DNA of 27,269 nt from UBA668 sp046086305 (GCA_046086305.1 JBJSXI010000063.1:1-27269); one strand, 5' to 3'; shown: positions 7,444-14,197, counted from the stretch's first letter. Notes: generated by a model not told the origin, from the letters alone. Numbers and translations are program-made.

Positions 7444-8099
7444 TCCGGGGCGCCCGGCTGATCTTGCTCGGGCGCCAAGGCGCTGGCAAGGGAACCCAGT
7501 GCGTGAGACTGTCGCGCCACTACGTGGTGCCCCACATCAGCACCGGTGATGTCCTGCGCGCCGCGACGCGAGAGGGCACCGAGCTCGGCATCCTCGCCCA
7601 GAAGGTGATGGACGAAGGTCGGCTGGTCGGCGACGACATCATGATCGGCATCGTGCGCGACCGGCTCGCCGAGCCCGACACGCGCAGCCGTGGCTACATC
7701 CTCGACGGCTTCCCGCGCACGGTGGTGCAGGCCGCCGCACTCGACGAGATCACGCGCGACCTGCCGCTCGATGCCGTGCTCGACCTCGATGTACCGCGCG
7801 AACTTGTCCTCGCCCGACTGTCGTCGCGTCGGGTGTGTCGCGACTGCGGCATGAACTATGTCGCGAGCCACGATCGCGGTCCGGTGATCTGCGAAGTCTG
7901 CGGCGGTGATGTGCTGCAGCGTGCCGACGACACCCCCGAGGCGATCAACCGCCGACTCGATCTCTACGAGGAGCAGACGGCGCCGCTCATCGAGTACTAC
8001 CGCCAGCGCGGACGGCTCGTCGTCGTCGACGGTGTGGCCACCCCCGACGAGGTGTTCCACCGGCTCATCGGCGCGGTGGACGAAGCCCGGCGCCGCTGA
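7440..8099 (+). CDS. adk: Adenylate kinase, zinc-LID form
   Basis: The enzyme catalyses ATP + AMP to 2 ADP in the cytosol. Start GTG 7440 overlaps the secY stop (GTGA) and gives 219 residues, a long-type adenylate kinase. The P-loop is GRQGAGKGT at residues 11-19, with R12-Q13 in place of the more common PP. STGDVLR (34-40) and DGFPRT (89-94) bind AMP. The LID carries Cys133-x2-Cys136 and Cys151-x2-Cys154, the zinc/structural tetrad found in Gram-positive enzymes. In many genomes map follows; here the next gene is on the other strand, three bases away. Confidence 0.97.
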   Translation: MIRGARLILLGRQGAGKGTQCVRLSRHYVVPHISTGDVLRAATREGTELGILAQKVMDEGRLVGDDIMIGIVRDRLAEPDTRSRGYILDGFPRTVVQAAALDEITRDLPLDAVLDLDVPRELVLARLSSRRVCRDCGMNYVASHDRGPVICEVCGGDVLQRADDTPEAINRRLDLYEEQTAPLIEYYRQRGRLVVVDGVATPDEVFHRLIGAVDEARRR

Positions 8100-8108
8100 C
8101 GTTCAGCG
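8094..8108. other. Perfect palindrome spanning the adk and pyrC stop codons
   Basis: CGCTGA (8094-8099), CGT (8100-8102), TCAGCG (8103-8108) is a perfect 6-bp inverted repeat. Each arm ends in the TGA stop of one of the two convergent genes, adk (plus) and pyrC (minus). No T-tract follows on either strand, so a classical intrinsic terminator is not supported. It could act as a weak bidirectional terminator or mRNA 3'-end barrier, or be coincidental. Confidence 0.35.
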
Positions 8109-9395
8109 AGTCGCGACCCCGTCGACGACGACCGGGTCGCCGGCGAACACGGTGTGGCGCACCCGGCCGCGCAGGGTGCGACCGGCGTACGGCGTATTCC
8201 GACTGCGGCTGGCGAGGGTGTGCGGATCGACGGTCCACTCGAGGTGCGGGTCGAACACGGCGAGGTGCGCAGGTTCCCCCGGCACGATCGGTCGACCCTG
8301 ACGATCAGCGACACCGGCGATCGCGGCCGGCTTCCAGCTCAATGCGGCGACGACATCGGCAACGGGCATCCCCAGTTCGCCGAGCGACAGGGCGAGTGCG
8401 GTCTCCAGGCCGAGCATCCCCGGCGGGGCCTGATCGAGCGGCAGCTCTTTGGTGTACGGCGGGTGCGGTGCGTGATCGGTGGCGATGGCATCGATCGTGC
8501 CGTCGGCGAGACCGCGCTTGATCGCATCGATGTCGTCGCGAGTGCGCAGTGGCGGATTCACCTTGAACAGGGGATCGAACCCGCTGAGCTGTTCGTCGGT
8601 GAGGGTGAAATGGTGCGGCGCGGCCTCGGCGGTGACGGGCAGGCCGTCGGCCTTGGCGCGTCGGACGAGCTCGACACTCCCGGCCGTGCTGAGGTGCAAG
8701 AAGTGCATCGGGGTGCCGGTCAGCCGGACCAGCTCGATATCGCGGTGCACCATCAACTCCTCGGCGAGCGACGGCCACCCCGGGACGCCGAGGCGACTGC
8801 AGCACGATCCCTCGTGCATCACGGCACCGGCCGTGAGGCTCGCCACCTCACAGTGCTGGGCGAGGACGATGCCGAGCGACCCGGCGTACTCGAGCGCCCG
8901 GCGCATCACCTGCGGATCCTGCACACCGTTGCCGTCGTCGGTGAACAGGTGCACCCCGGCTGCGGCGAGTTCGCCGAACGGGGCGAGCTGGGTGCCCGCC
9001 CTCCCGACCGTGATGCACCCCGAGGGCAGCACCTCGCACAGACCGGCCCGGCGACCCTGCTGGCGGACGAAGTCGATCACCGCGACCGTGTCCTGTGCCG
9101 GGTCGGTGTTCGGCATCGCGACGACGGCCGTGAAGCCGCCGAGCGCTGCGGCGCGGCTACCCGTCTCGATCGTCTCGGCCTCCTCGCGCCCGGGCTCGCG
9201 AAGGTGCACGTGCAGGTCGACGAACCCCGGCGCGACCACGCACCCGCGTGCATCGAGCTCGCGGTCGTCGGGACGACCGTCGATCTGCTCGGCCACCTCG
9301 ACGATCCGCCCCGCCTCGACGGCCACATCGACACGCCGTTCACCGCGCTGGTCGAGCACGTTGCCGCCCCGGACCACGAGTCGCTGCGTCATCAT
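8103..9395 (-). CDS. pyrC: Dihydroorotase, class I
   Basis: The enzyme interconverts N-carbamoyl-aspartate and dihydroorotate, step 3 of pyrimidine synthesis. The start at 9395 overlaps the pyrB stop as ATGA and gives 430 residues (a second ATG at 9392 is one codon later); longer in-frame readings lie inside pyrB. Amidohydrolase metal ligands are visible: H62-x-H64 in DLHVHLREPG, then AQHCE, HFLHLSTAG and the DHAPH motif. ATDHAPHPPYTKE and the downstream GMLGLETALAL are typical of the roughly 430-residue class I enzymes. It is the last gene of pyrRBC; no carAB or pyrF follows, because adk lies convergent. Confidence 0.97.
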   Translation of the reverse strand: MMTQRLVVRGGNVLDQRGERRVDVAVEAGRIVEVAEQIDGRPDDRELDARGCVVAPGFVDLHVHLREPGREEAETIETGSRAAALGGFTAVVAMPNTDPAQDTVAVIDFVRQQGRRAGLCEVLPSGCITVGRAGTQLAPFGELAAAGVHLFTDDGNGVQDPQVMRRALEYAGSLGIVLAQHCEVASLTAGAVMHEGSCCSRLGVPGWPSLAEELMVHRDIELVRLTGTPMHFLHLSTAGSVELVRRAKADGLPVTAEAAPHHFTLTDEQLSGFDPLFKVNPPLRTRDDIDAIKRGLADGTIDAIATDHAPHPPYTKELPLDQAPPGMLGLETALALSLGELGMPVADVVAALSWKPAAIAGVADRQGRPIVPGEPAHLAVFDPHLEWTVDPHTLASRSRNTPYAGRTLRGRVRHTVFAGDPVVVDGVATR

Positions 9396-10339
9396 CCATC
9401 CCCTCGTACATCGCGCAGGTCGCCGCCCGATCCGAGCAGGCTGAACAGCACGGCCATGCGCACCGCCACCCCGTTGGTCACCTGCTGCAGGATCACGCTC
9501 TGGGTGAGTTCGGCCGGATCGACGACCATCTCGACACCGCGGTTCATCGGCCCCGGATGCATGACCAGAGCCGAGGCGGCGAGCCGGGCGGCACGTGCCT
9601 CGGTGAGACCGAAGCGCGCCGAGTACTCGGCGAGCGAGGGGAGCAGCGCATCGGTCATCCGCTCGCGCTGCACCCGCAACAGGTAGAGCACATCGATCCC
9701 GTCGATGACCGCATCGAGGTCGTGGCTCACCGTCACCGGCCACCCGTCGAGTGACGGTGGCAGCAGGGTGGGTGGCGCGACGAGGGTGACCCGCGCCCCG
9801 AGCAGGGTGAAGGCCCGCACATCACTGCGGGCGACCCGACTGTGGCGGATGTCGCCGACGATCGCGATGTGCACCCCGTCGAAGTCGACCGGCCGATCCA
9901 GACCGGCTCGGATCGTGTAGCAGTCGAGCAGGGCCTGGGTGGGGTGCTGGTGCCACCCGTCGCCGGCGTTGACGACACTGGCCCCGGTCCAGCGGGTGAT
10001 CATCTCGGGCACCCCGCTACTGCGGTGACGCACCACGAAGGCATCGACACCCATCGCATCGATCGTCTCGACGGTGTCGCGCAGGCTCTCACCCTTGTTC
10101 ACACTGCTCGACGACACGGCGAAGTTCATCGTGTCGGCGCTGAGGCGCTTGGCGGCAGTGTCGAAGCTGGTCCGGGTGCGGGTCGAGTCCTCGAAGAACA
10201 GGCTCACCACGTTCTTGCCGCGCAGTGCCGGCACCTTGGGGATCGGCCGCTGGCCGATCTCGACCATGTGATCGGTGAGGTCGAGCAGGTGCCGCAGATC
10301 GGCGGCCGACAGATCGTCGATCGACAGGAGGTGCTTCAT
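9392..10339 (-). CDS. pyrB: Aspartate carbamoyltransferase catalytic subunit
   Basis: The enzyme condenses carbamoyl phosphate with aspartate, the committed pyrimidine step. The 315-residue protein has the carbamoyl-phosphate motif S52-TRTR in FFEDSTRTRTSFD. It also has NAGDGWHQHPTQALLDCYTI with the HPTQ loop, a central GDIRHSRVARSDV segment and the C-terminal HPGPMNRGVE. No pyrI regulatory subunit is next to it, as expected for the pyrB-pyrC type found in Gram-positives. The start overlaps the pyrR stop (ATGA) and its own stop overlaps pyrC, so the three genes are probably coupled. Confidence 0.98.
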   Translation of the reverse strand: MKHLLSIDDLSAADLRHLLDLTDHMVEIGQRPIPKVPALRGKNVVSLFFEDSTRTRTSFDTAAKRLSADTMNFAVSSSSVNKGESLRDTVETIDAMGVDAFVVRHRSSGVPEMITRWTGASVVNAGDGWHQHPTQALLDCYTIRAGLDRPVDFDGVHIAIVGDIRHSRVARSDVRAFTLLGARVTLVAPPTLLPPSLDGWPVTVSHDLDAVIDGIDVLYLLRVQRERMTDALLPSLAEYSARFGLTEARAARLAASALVMHPGPMNRGVEMVVDPAELTQSVILQQVTNGVAVRMAVLFSLLGSGGDLRDVRGDG

Positions 10340-10842
10340 CGGATGGTCACCCCCTCGGCGGTGACGACGACCTGTTCGTCGTGGCTCGTCGGCAGGTTCT
10401 TGCCGACGTAGTCGGGGCGGATCGGCACCTCACGGTGACCGCGGTCGACCACCACGGCCAGCTGCACGGCCCGCGGCCGCCCGTACTCGTTGAGCGCCTC
10501 GAGGGCGGCCCGCACGGTGCGACCGGTGTACAGCACGTCATCGACCAGCACGACCGTCGTGCCGTCGAGGGGGACCGGGATGTCGGTCACTCGCCCGGGC
10601 ACGATCGGGCGCAGGCCGACGTCGTCGCGGTGGAAGCTGACATCGAGGGCGCCCACGGCCACGGGATGAGCGGGATCGATGGTGTGCAGGGTGGCGGCGA
10701 TTGCCTCGGCGACCCAGACCCCGCCCCGCTGCAGGCCGACCAGGACGACCCCCTCGAGGCCGTGGTTCCGCTCGGCGACCTCGTGGGCGATGCGGGTGAG
10801 CGCACGGCGGACATCGTCGGCGCTCAGGACCTCGCGGGTCAT
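10336..10842 (-). CDS. pyrR: PyrR, uracil-sensing RNA-binding regulator / uracil phosphoribosyltransferase homologue
   Basis: PyrR binds a hairpin in pyr mRNA when UMP is high and lowers expression; some members also have uracil phosphoribosyltransferase activity. The protein has 168 residues when started at ATG 10842-10840. That start has a near-perfect SD (GGAGGG, complement of 10849-10854) six bases upstream; a longer in-frame reading lacks support. The PRPP motif VVLVDDVLYTGRTV is at 97-110, and the C-terminal DRGHREVPIRPDYVGKNLPTS is diagnostic for PyrR. The leader just upstream carries a PyrR-binding hairpin (separate entry). Confidence 0.96.
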   Translation of the reverse strand: MTREVLSADDVRRALTRIAHEVAERNHGLEGVVLVGLQRGGVWVAEAIAATLHTIDPAHPVAVGALDVSFHRDDVGLRPIVPGRVTDIPVPLDGTTVVLVDDVLYTGRTVRAALEALNEYGRPRAVQLAVVVDRGHREVPIRPDYVGKNLPTSHDEQVVVTAEGVTIR

Positions 10843-10848
10843 GTGGTT

Positions 10849-10854
10849 CCCTCC
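10849..10854 (-). promoter_or_regulatory. Shine-Dalgarno of pyrR
   Basis: On the minus strand this reads GGAGGG, followed by a 6-nt spacer AACCAC and the ATG of pyrR. It decides the start of pyrR against longer in-frame options. Its 5' edge directly abuts the 3' strand of the PyrR-hairpin lower stem. Confidence 0.85.
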
Positions 10855-10885
10855 ACGTACGGGCCTCACGGGACCCATTTCACGT
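10855..10885 (-). promoter_or_regulatory. PyrR-binding RNA hairpin in the pyrR leader
   Basis: On the minus strand 10875-10862 reads GGTCCCGTGAGGCC. The published PyrR-loop consensus is ARUCCNGNGAGGYU; the UCCNGNGAGGC core matches exactly, and the outer A-U pair is replaced by G-C, so pairing is kept. A flanking G-C pair (10876/10861) extends the stem. A lower stem ACGU/ACGU (10885-10882 with 10858-10855) is set off by a purine-rich GAAAU internal loop on the 5' side, the known architecture. It ends directly against the pyrR SD, which points to translational repression, as reported for Mycobacterium smegmatis, rather than attenuation. No terminator hairpin with a U-run is visible. Confidence 0.82.
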
Positions 10886-10894
10886 TCGGGTCGC

Positions 10895-10900
10895 ATGATA
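10895..10900 (-). promoter_or_regulatory. Candidate -10 box of the pyrRBC promoter
   Basis: The minus strand reads TATCAT, one mismatch from TATAAT. Transcription would start about 7 nt downstream, giving a leader of about 45 nt that contains essentially just the PyrR hairpin and the SD. No convincing -35 hexamer lies 16-18 nt upstream, so the call rests on the -10 sequence and the fit to the leader. Confidence 0.5.
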
Positions 10901-10919
10901 GACCCCTCCGAACAGGGAC

Positions 10920-10948
10920 TTGGCGTTGGCCGGGAGCGGCGGTAGCAT
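10920..10948 (+). promoter_or_regulatory. Candidate sigma-70-type promoter of the infA/alpha operon
   Basis: TTGGCG (10920-10925), a 17-nt spacer and TAGCAT (10943-10948) match the vegetative sigma pattern well for a high-GC genome. Transcription would begin near 10955, leaving a leader of about 80 nt before infA. A dedicated promoter is expected because the pyr cassette separates these genes from the spc operon upstream. Confidence 0.6.
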
Positions 10949-11025
10949 CGCTCCCCGGCCCTCGTGCGCCCCGGCTCGTCCGCGTGCACCGGGTCGGTCA
11001 ATTCGTCCGCCCACCATCATCGACC

Positions 11026-11039
11026 GGGAGGTCCCCCTG
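11026..11039 (+). promoter_or_regulatory. Shine-Dalgarno and apparent CTG start of infA
   Basis: GGGAGG (11026-11031), a 5-nt spacer and CTG (11037-11039) directly precede CCC-AAG-CCG-AAA-GAC, so the product reads M-PKPKDD, a typical IF-1 opening. In frame there is no ATG, GTG or TTG between the promoter -10 region and this codon. The only upstream candidates are two TTG codons at 10920/10926 overlapping the -35 box, and an ATT without an SD. Confidence 0.7.
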
Positions 11040-11261
11040 CCCAAGCCGAAAGACGACGCCATCGTGCTCGAAGGCACGATCCTCGAGAGCCTCCCGAACG
11101 CGATGTTCCGGGTCGAACTCGAGAACGGCCACAAAGTGCTGGCGCACATCTCAGGGAAGATGAGGATGCACTACATCCGAATCCTCCCCGGCGACAAGGT
11201 TCAGGTGGAACTCACTCCCTACGACCTCACCCGCGGTCGTATCACGTATCGCTACAAGTAA
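11037..11261 (+). CDS. infA: Translation initiation factor IF-1
   Basis: IF-1 is a single OB-fold protein that occupies the A site during initiation and supports IF-2 and IF-3 in start selection. From CTG 11037 the product is 74 residues, the family length, and the core is classic: SLPNAMFRVELENGHKVLAHISGKMRMHYIRILPGDKV, ending in DLTRGRITYRYK. The start codon is unusual (see the separate entry), but SD spacing and the PKPKDD opening both favour it. Longer readings would translate the promoter and leader. It heads the alpha gene cluster and is divergent from pyrR. Confidence 0.95.
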   Translation: MPKPKDDAIVLEGTILESLPNAMFRVELENGHKVLAHISGKMRMHYIRILPGDKVQVELTPYDLTRGRITYRYK

Positions 11262-11301
11262 TCCGCACCACGAACACGGTTCACCAGGAACAGGCAGTCA
11301 C

Positions 11302-11415
11302 ATGAAGGTCCGACCGAGCGTCAAGAAAATCTGCGAGAAGTGCAAGGTCATCCGCCGTCATGGGCATGTGATGGTGATCTGCGAGAACCCCCGCCACAAG
11401 CAGCGGCAGGGCTGA
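11302..11415 (+). CDS. rpmJ: 50S ribosomal protein L36, zinc type
   Basis: L36 is the smallest 50S protein and binds 23S rRNA near the base of the L7/L12 stalk. ATG 11302 to TGA 11413-11415 encodes 37 residues, opening MKVRPSVKKICEKCKVIRRHG. The zinc ligands Cys11, Cys14, Cys27 and His32 are all present, so this is the zinc-containing form. It sits in the usual place between infA and rpsM. Confidence 0.96.
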   Translation: MKVRPSVKKICEKCKVIRRHGHVMVICENPRHKQRQG

Positions 11416-11428
11416 GAGGCAACCCGAC

Positions 11429-11809
11429 ATGGCTCGAATCTCCGGCGTCGACATCCCGCGCGAGAAGCGGTTGGAAATCGCCCTCACCTACATCTTCGGA
11501 ATCGGCAAGTCCACGGCGCAGCGCATCTGCGCAGCGACGGGACTCGACCCGAACCAGCGGGTGCGCAATCTCACCGAGGACGAGGTCAACAAGATCCGCG
11601 CCTGGGTCGACTCGAACCTCACCGTCGAGGGTGACCTGCGTCGCGATGTCGCCCAGGACATCAAGCGCAAGATCGAGATCGGGTGCCTCCAGGGCATCCG
11701 CCATCGCAAGGGTCTGCCGGTGCGCGGTCAGCGCACGCACACCAATGCGCGTACCCGCAAGGGTCCGAAGCGAACGGTCGCCAACAAGAAGAAGGCTGTG
11801 AGGAAGTAA
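11429..11809 (+). CDS. rpsM: 30S ribosomal protein S13
   Basis: S13 lies in the 30S head and contacts the 50S subunit and P-site tRNA. The 126-residue product opens MARISGVDIPREKRLEIALTYIFGIG, has the helix-hairpin-helix region and ends with the basic tail GLPVRGQRTHTNARTRKGPKRTV plus Lys-rich residues. Length and sequence are typical. The TAA stop overlaps the rpsK ATG (TAATG). Confidence 0.98.
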   Translation: MARISGVDIPREKRLEIALTYIFGIGKSTAQRICAATGLDPNQRVRNLTEDEVNKIRAWVDSNLTVEGDLRRDVAQDIKRKIEIGCLQGIRHRKGLPVRGQRTHTNARTRKGPKRTVANKKKAVRK

Positions 11810-12207
11810 TGGCCAAGCCGAAGCCGGGCGGACGCCGCCCCCGCAAGCGTGAGCGCAAGAACGTGTCGAATGGTGTGGTGCACATCAAGAGCTCGTTCAA
11901 CAACACGATCGTGTCGATCACCGACACCGAGGGGAATGTGATCTCCTGGGCCTCGTCGGGTGGTGTCGGCTTCAAGGGTTCGCGCAAGAGCACCCCGTTC
12001 GCTGCGCAGATGGCCGCCGAGAAGGCGGCCCGTGCGGCGATGGAGCACGGCCTGCGCCGCGTCGAAGTGCAGGTGAAGGGTCCCGGCTCTGGCCGCGACA
12101 CCGCCGTGCGCAGCATCCAGAACACCGGCATCGAGGTCACGTCGATCAAGGACGTCACCCCGGTGCCCCACAACGGCTGCCGTCAGCCCAAGCGCCGCAG
12201 GACCTGA
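11809..12207 (+). CDS. rpsK: 30S ribosomal protein S11
   Basis: S11 lines the mRNA exit channel on the 30S platform. ATG 11809 gives 132 residues; a longer in-frame reading lies within rpsM. The product has a basic N-terminus (KPKPGGRRPRKRERKNV), the core HIKSSFNNTIVSITDTEGN and the C-terminal DVTPVPHNGCRQPKRRR. The start overlaps the rpsM stop. Confidence 0.98.
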   Translation: MAKPKPGGRRPRKRERKNVSNGVVHIKSSFNNTIVSITDTEGNVISWASSGGVGFKGSRKSTPFAAQMAAEKAARAAMEHGLRRVEVQVKGPGSGRDTAVRSIQNTGIEVTSIKDVTPVPHNGCRQPKRRRT

Positions 12208-12212
12208 TCGCC

Positions 12213-12830
12213 ATGGCTCGTTACACCGGACCCAAGGTGCGTGTCTCACGCCGCCTCGGCACCAACCTCTTCGAAAACGGGAAGGGCCGCAAGGCCCTCG
12301 ACCGTCGTCCGTTCCCGCCCGGCGCGCACGGGCGCACCCGTCGCCGCAATGCCGGCAGCGAGTACCTCGCCCAGCTGCAGGAGAAGCAGAAGGCGAAGTA
12401 CATCTACGGCGTCCTCGAGCGGCAGTTCCGCAACACCTACGAAGAGGCCGTGCGCCTGCAGGGCCCGACCGGCGAGAACCTGCTGCGACTCCTCGAGCAG
12501 CGCCTCGACAACATCGTCTACCGCGCCGGCTGGGCGAGCACCCGCCCGCAGGCCCGCCAGTTCGTCAGCCACGGTCTCGTGCAGGTGAACGGCAAGCGCG
12601 TCAACATCCCGAGCTACCGGGCGCGCAAGGGTGAGGTCATCTCACTGTCGCCCAAGGCTCAAGCGATGATCGTCATCCAGCACAACCTCGACGTCCTCGA
12701 CCGCTCGGTCGTCGGCTGGCTCGAGGCGGGCGACGGCGGCAAGCAGGTCACCGTGCGCGAGCTGCCCCAGCGCGAGCACATCGACGTCCCCGTCCGCGAA
12801 TCGCTCATCGTCGAGCTCTACTCGAAGTAA
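12213..12830 (+). CDS. rpsD: 30S ribosomal protein S4, cysteine-free form
   Basis: S4 is a primary 16S rRNA binder that starts 30S assembly; in E. coli it also represses the alpha operon. The 205-residue protein has the S4 RNA-binding domain (RLDNIVYRAGWASTRPQARQFVSHGLVQVNGKRVNIPSY) and the usual C-terminal RELPQREHID ... LIVELYSK. It has no Cys, so it is the zinc-free form, unlike S14 and L36 in the same cluster. ATG 12213 follows rpsK after 5 nt. Confidence 0.98.
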   Translation: MARYTGPKVRVSRRLGTNLFENGKGRKALDRRPFPPGAHGRTRRRNAGSEYLAQLQEKQKAKYIYGVLERQFRNTYEEAVRLQGPTGENLLRLLEQRLDNIVYRAGWASTRPQARQFVSHGLVQVNGKRVNIPSYRARKGEVISLSPKAQAMIVIQHNLDVLDRSVVGWLEAGDGGKQVTVRELPQREHIDVPVRESLIVELYSK

Positions 12831-12874
12831 CCGGTCCCGCCGGCTCCGGCCGGCACTCTGCGAGAGGCACACGC

Positions 12875-13807
12875 ATGCTCGTCATCCAGCGCCCCACTGT
12901 CGAAGCCATCGGCGACGACCACCCGACACGTCAGCGGTTCGCCGTCGGCCCGCTCGAGCCGGGCTTCGGCCACACGCTCGGCAACTCGCTGCGCCGCACC
13001 CTGCTCTCGAGCATCCCCGGCGCGGCCATCACCGCCGTCCGCTTCGACGAGGCCCTCCACGAGTTCGACACCATCGGTGGGGTCAGCGAGGACGTCACCG
13101 ACATCGTGCTGAACCTGAAGGACATCGTGCTCACGAGCACCGCCGATGAAGATGTCATCCTGCGCCTCGACGAGCGCGGTCCGAAGGAGATCAAAGCCGG
13201 CGACATCCGCTGCCCCGCCGACATCGAGATCCTCAACAAGGACCTCCACATCGCGAGCATCAACGCGAAGGGTCGGCTCGCCGTCGACCTCACCGTCAGC
13301 CGCGGCCGTGGCTACCTGTCGAGCGACCGCGAGACCCAGAACCGGGTCATCGGCGTCGTGCCGATCGATGCGATCTTCTCGCCCGTGCGTCGTGTGATGT
13401 TCGAGATCGAGCCCACTCGCGTCGAGCAGAGCACCAACTTCGAACGTCTGGTCCTCGACATCGAGACCGACGGCAGCATCACCCCGCGTGAGGCGCTCGC
13501 CTCGGCCGGGGCAACCCTGCGCTCGCTCGTCGATCTGGTCGCCAGCCTCAGCGACGAGCCCCAGGGCCTCGAGCTCGGCGAGGTGACCAGTACGGCCGCC
13601 GTGTCGCCCGACCTCGACCTGGCGATCGAAGACCTCGACCTGTCGGAGCGCCCGCGCAACTGCCTGAAGCGCGCCCAGGTGAACACCATCGGTGAGCTGC
13701 TCACCAAGACCGAGGACGATCTGCTGAACATCACCAACTTCGGCCAGAAGAGCCTCGACGAGGTCAAGCAGAAGCTCGACGAGCGCGGCCTGTCGCTGCG
13801 CGGCTGA
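12875..13807 (+). CDS. rpoA: DNA-directed RNA polymerase alpha subunit
   Basis: Alpha dimerises to nucleate RNA polymerase assembly, and its C-terminal domain contacts UP elements and activators. The 310-residue protein has the N-terminal domain (PLEPGFGHTLGNSLRRTLLSSIPGAA near residue 30) to about residue 235. A linker follows, then an alpha-CTD of about residues 248-310 containing RPRNCLKRAQVNTIGELL and NFGQKSLDEVKQKL. The preceding 44-nt gap has a short GC-rich inverted repeat (GCCGG/CCGGC) and the site GCGAGAGG. Confidence 0.98.
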   Translation: MLVIQRPTVEAIGDDHPTRQRFAVGPLEPGFGHTLGNSLRRTLLSSIPGAAITAVRFDEALHEFDTIGGVSEDVTDIVLNLKDIVLTSTADEDVILRLDERGPKEIKAGDIRCPADIEILNKDLHIASINAKGRLAVDLTVSRGRGYLSSDRETQNRVIGVVPIDAIFSPVRRVMFEIEPTRVEQSTNFERLVLDIETDGSITPREALASAGATLRSLVDLVASLSDEPQGLELGEVTSTAAVSPDLDLAIEDLDLSERPRNCLKRAQVNTIGELLTKTEDDLLNITNFGQKSLDEVKQKLDERGLSLRG

Positions 13808-13825
13808 GAACGAGGAGACACACCC

Positions 13826-14197
13826 ATGCCTGCCACCCCGCGCCGGGCCCGCAACTTCGGCGGCTCTGCCGCCCACCAGCGTTTGATGATGGCGAACCTC
13901 GCCGCGTCGCTGTTCGCCGCCGAGGCGATCGTCACCACCGAGGCCAAGGCCAAGGCGCTGCGTCCCATCGCCGAGAAGCTGATCACCAAGGCCAAGAAGG
14001 CCCAGGCCGACGAGCCGATGCGCGTCCACCGGATCCGTCAGATCCAGGGATACCTCGGCGACCGTGAGATGACCGCCAAGCTCGTCGACGACATCGCCGG
14101 CCGCTACGCCGAGCGCAACGGCGGCTACCTGCGGATCATGAAGCTCGGTCCGCGCCAGGGCGACAACGCCCAGATGGCGCGCGTCGAACTGGTCTGA
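13826..14197 (+). CDS. rplQ: 50S ribosomal protein L17
   Basis: L17 lies near the peptide tunnel exit. The 123-residue product has the family segments NFGGSAAHQRLMMANLAASLF, IVTTEAKAKALRPIAEKLITKAKK and the C-terminal YLRIMKLGPRQGDNAQMARVELV. The opening MPATPRRARNFGG corresponds to the usual MPKPTKGPRLGGS. AACGAGGAGA precedes ATG 13826. It closes the alpha cluster proper; the truA promoter candidate and a GC-rich hairpin follow. Confidence 0.98.
   Translation: MPATPRRARNFGGSAAHQRLMMANLAASLFAAEAIVTTEAKAKALRPIAEKLITKAKKAQADEPMRVHRIRQIQGYLGDREMTAKLVDDIAGRYAERNGGYLRIMKLGPRQGDNAQMARVELV

Noticed and set aside
10336..11001. Longer pyrR reading starting about 53 codons upstream
   Set aside because: The extra residues resemble no PyrR N-terminus, would be translated through the promoter and PyrR hairpin, and the ATG at 10842 has an ideal SD.
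10920..11036. infA start at an upstream TTG (10920 or 10926)
   Set aside because: That would add about 37-39 residues not found in IF-1 and would place the start inside the -35 box of its own promoter. The SD at 11026-11031 fits the CTG.
12838..12856. GC-rich inverted repeat between rpsD and rpoA as a terminator
   Set aside because: The stem (GCCGG/CCGGC) is short and has no U-tract, and the downstream rpoA and rplQ need read-through, so termination here is not supported.
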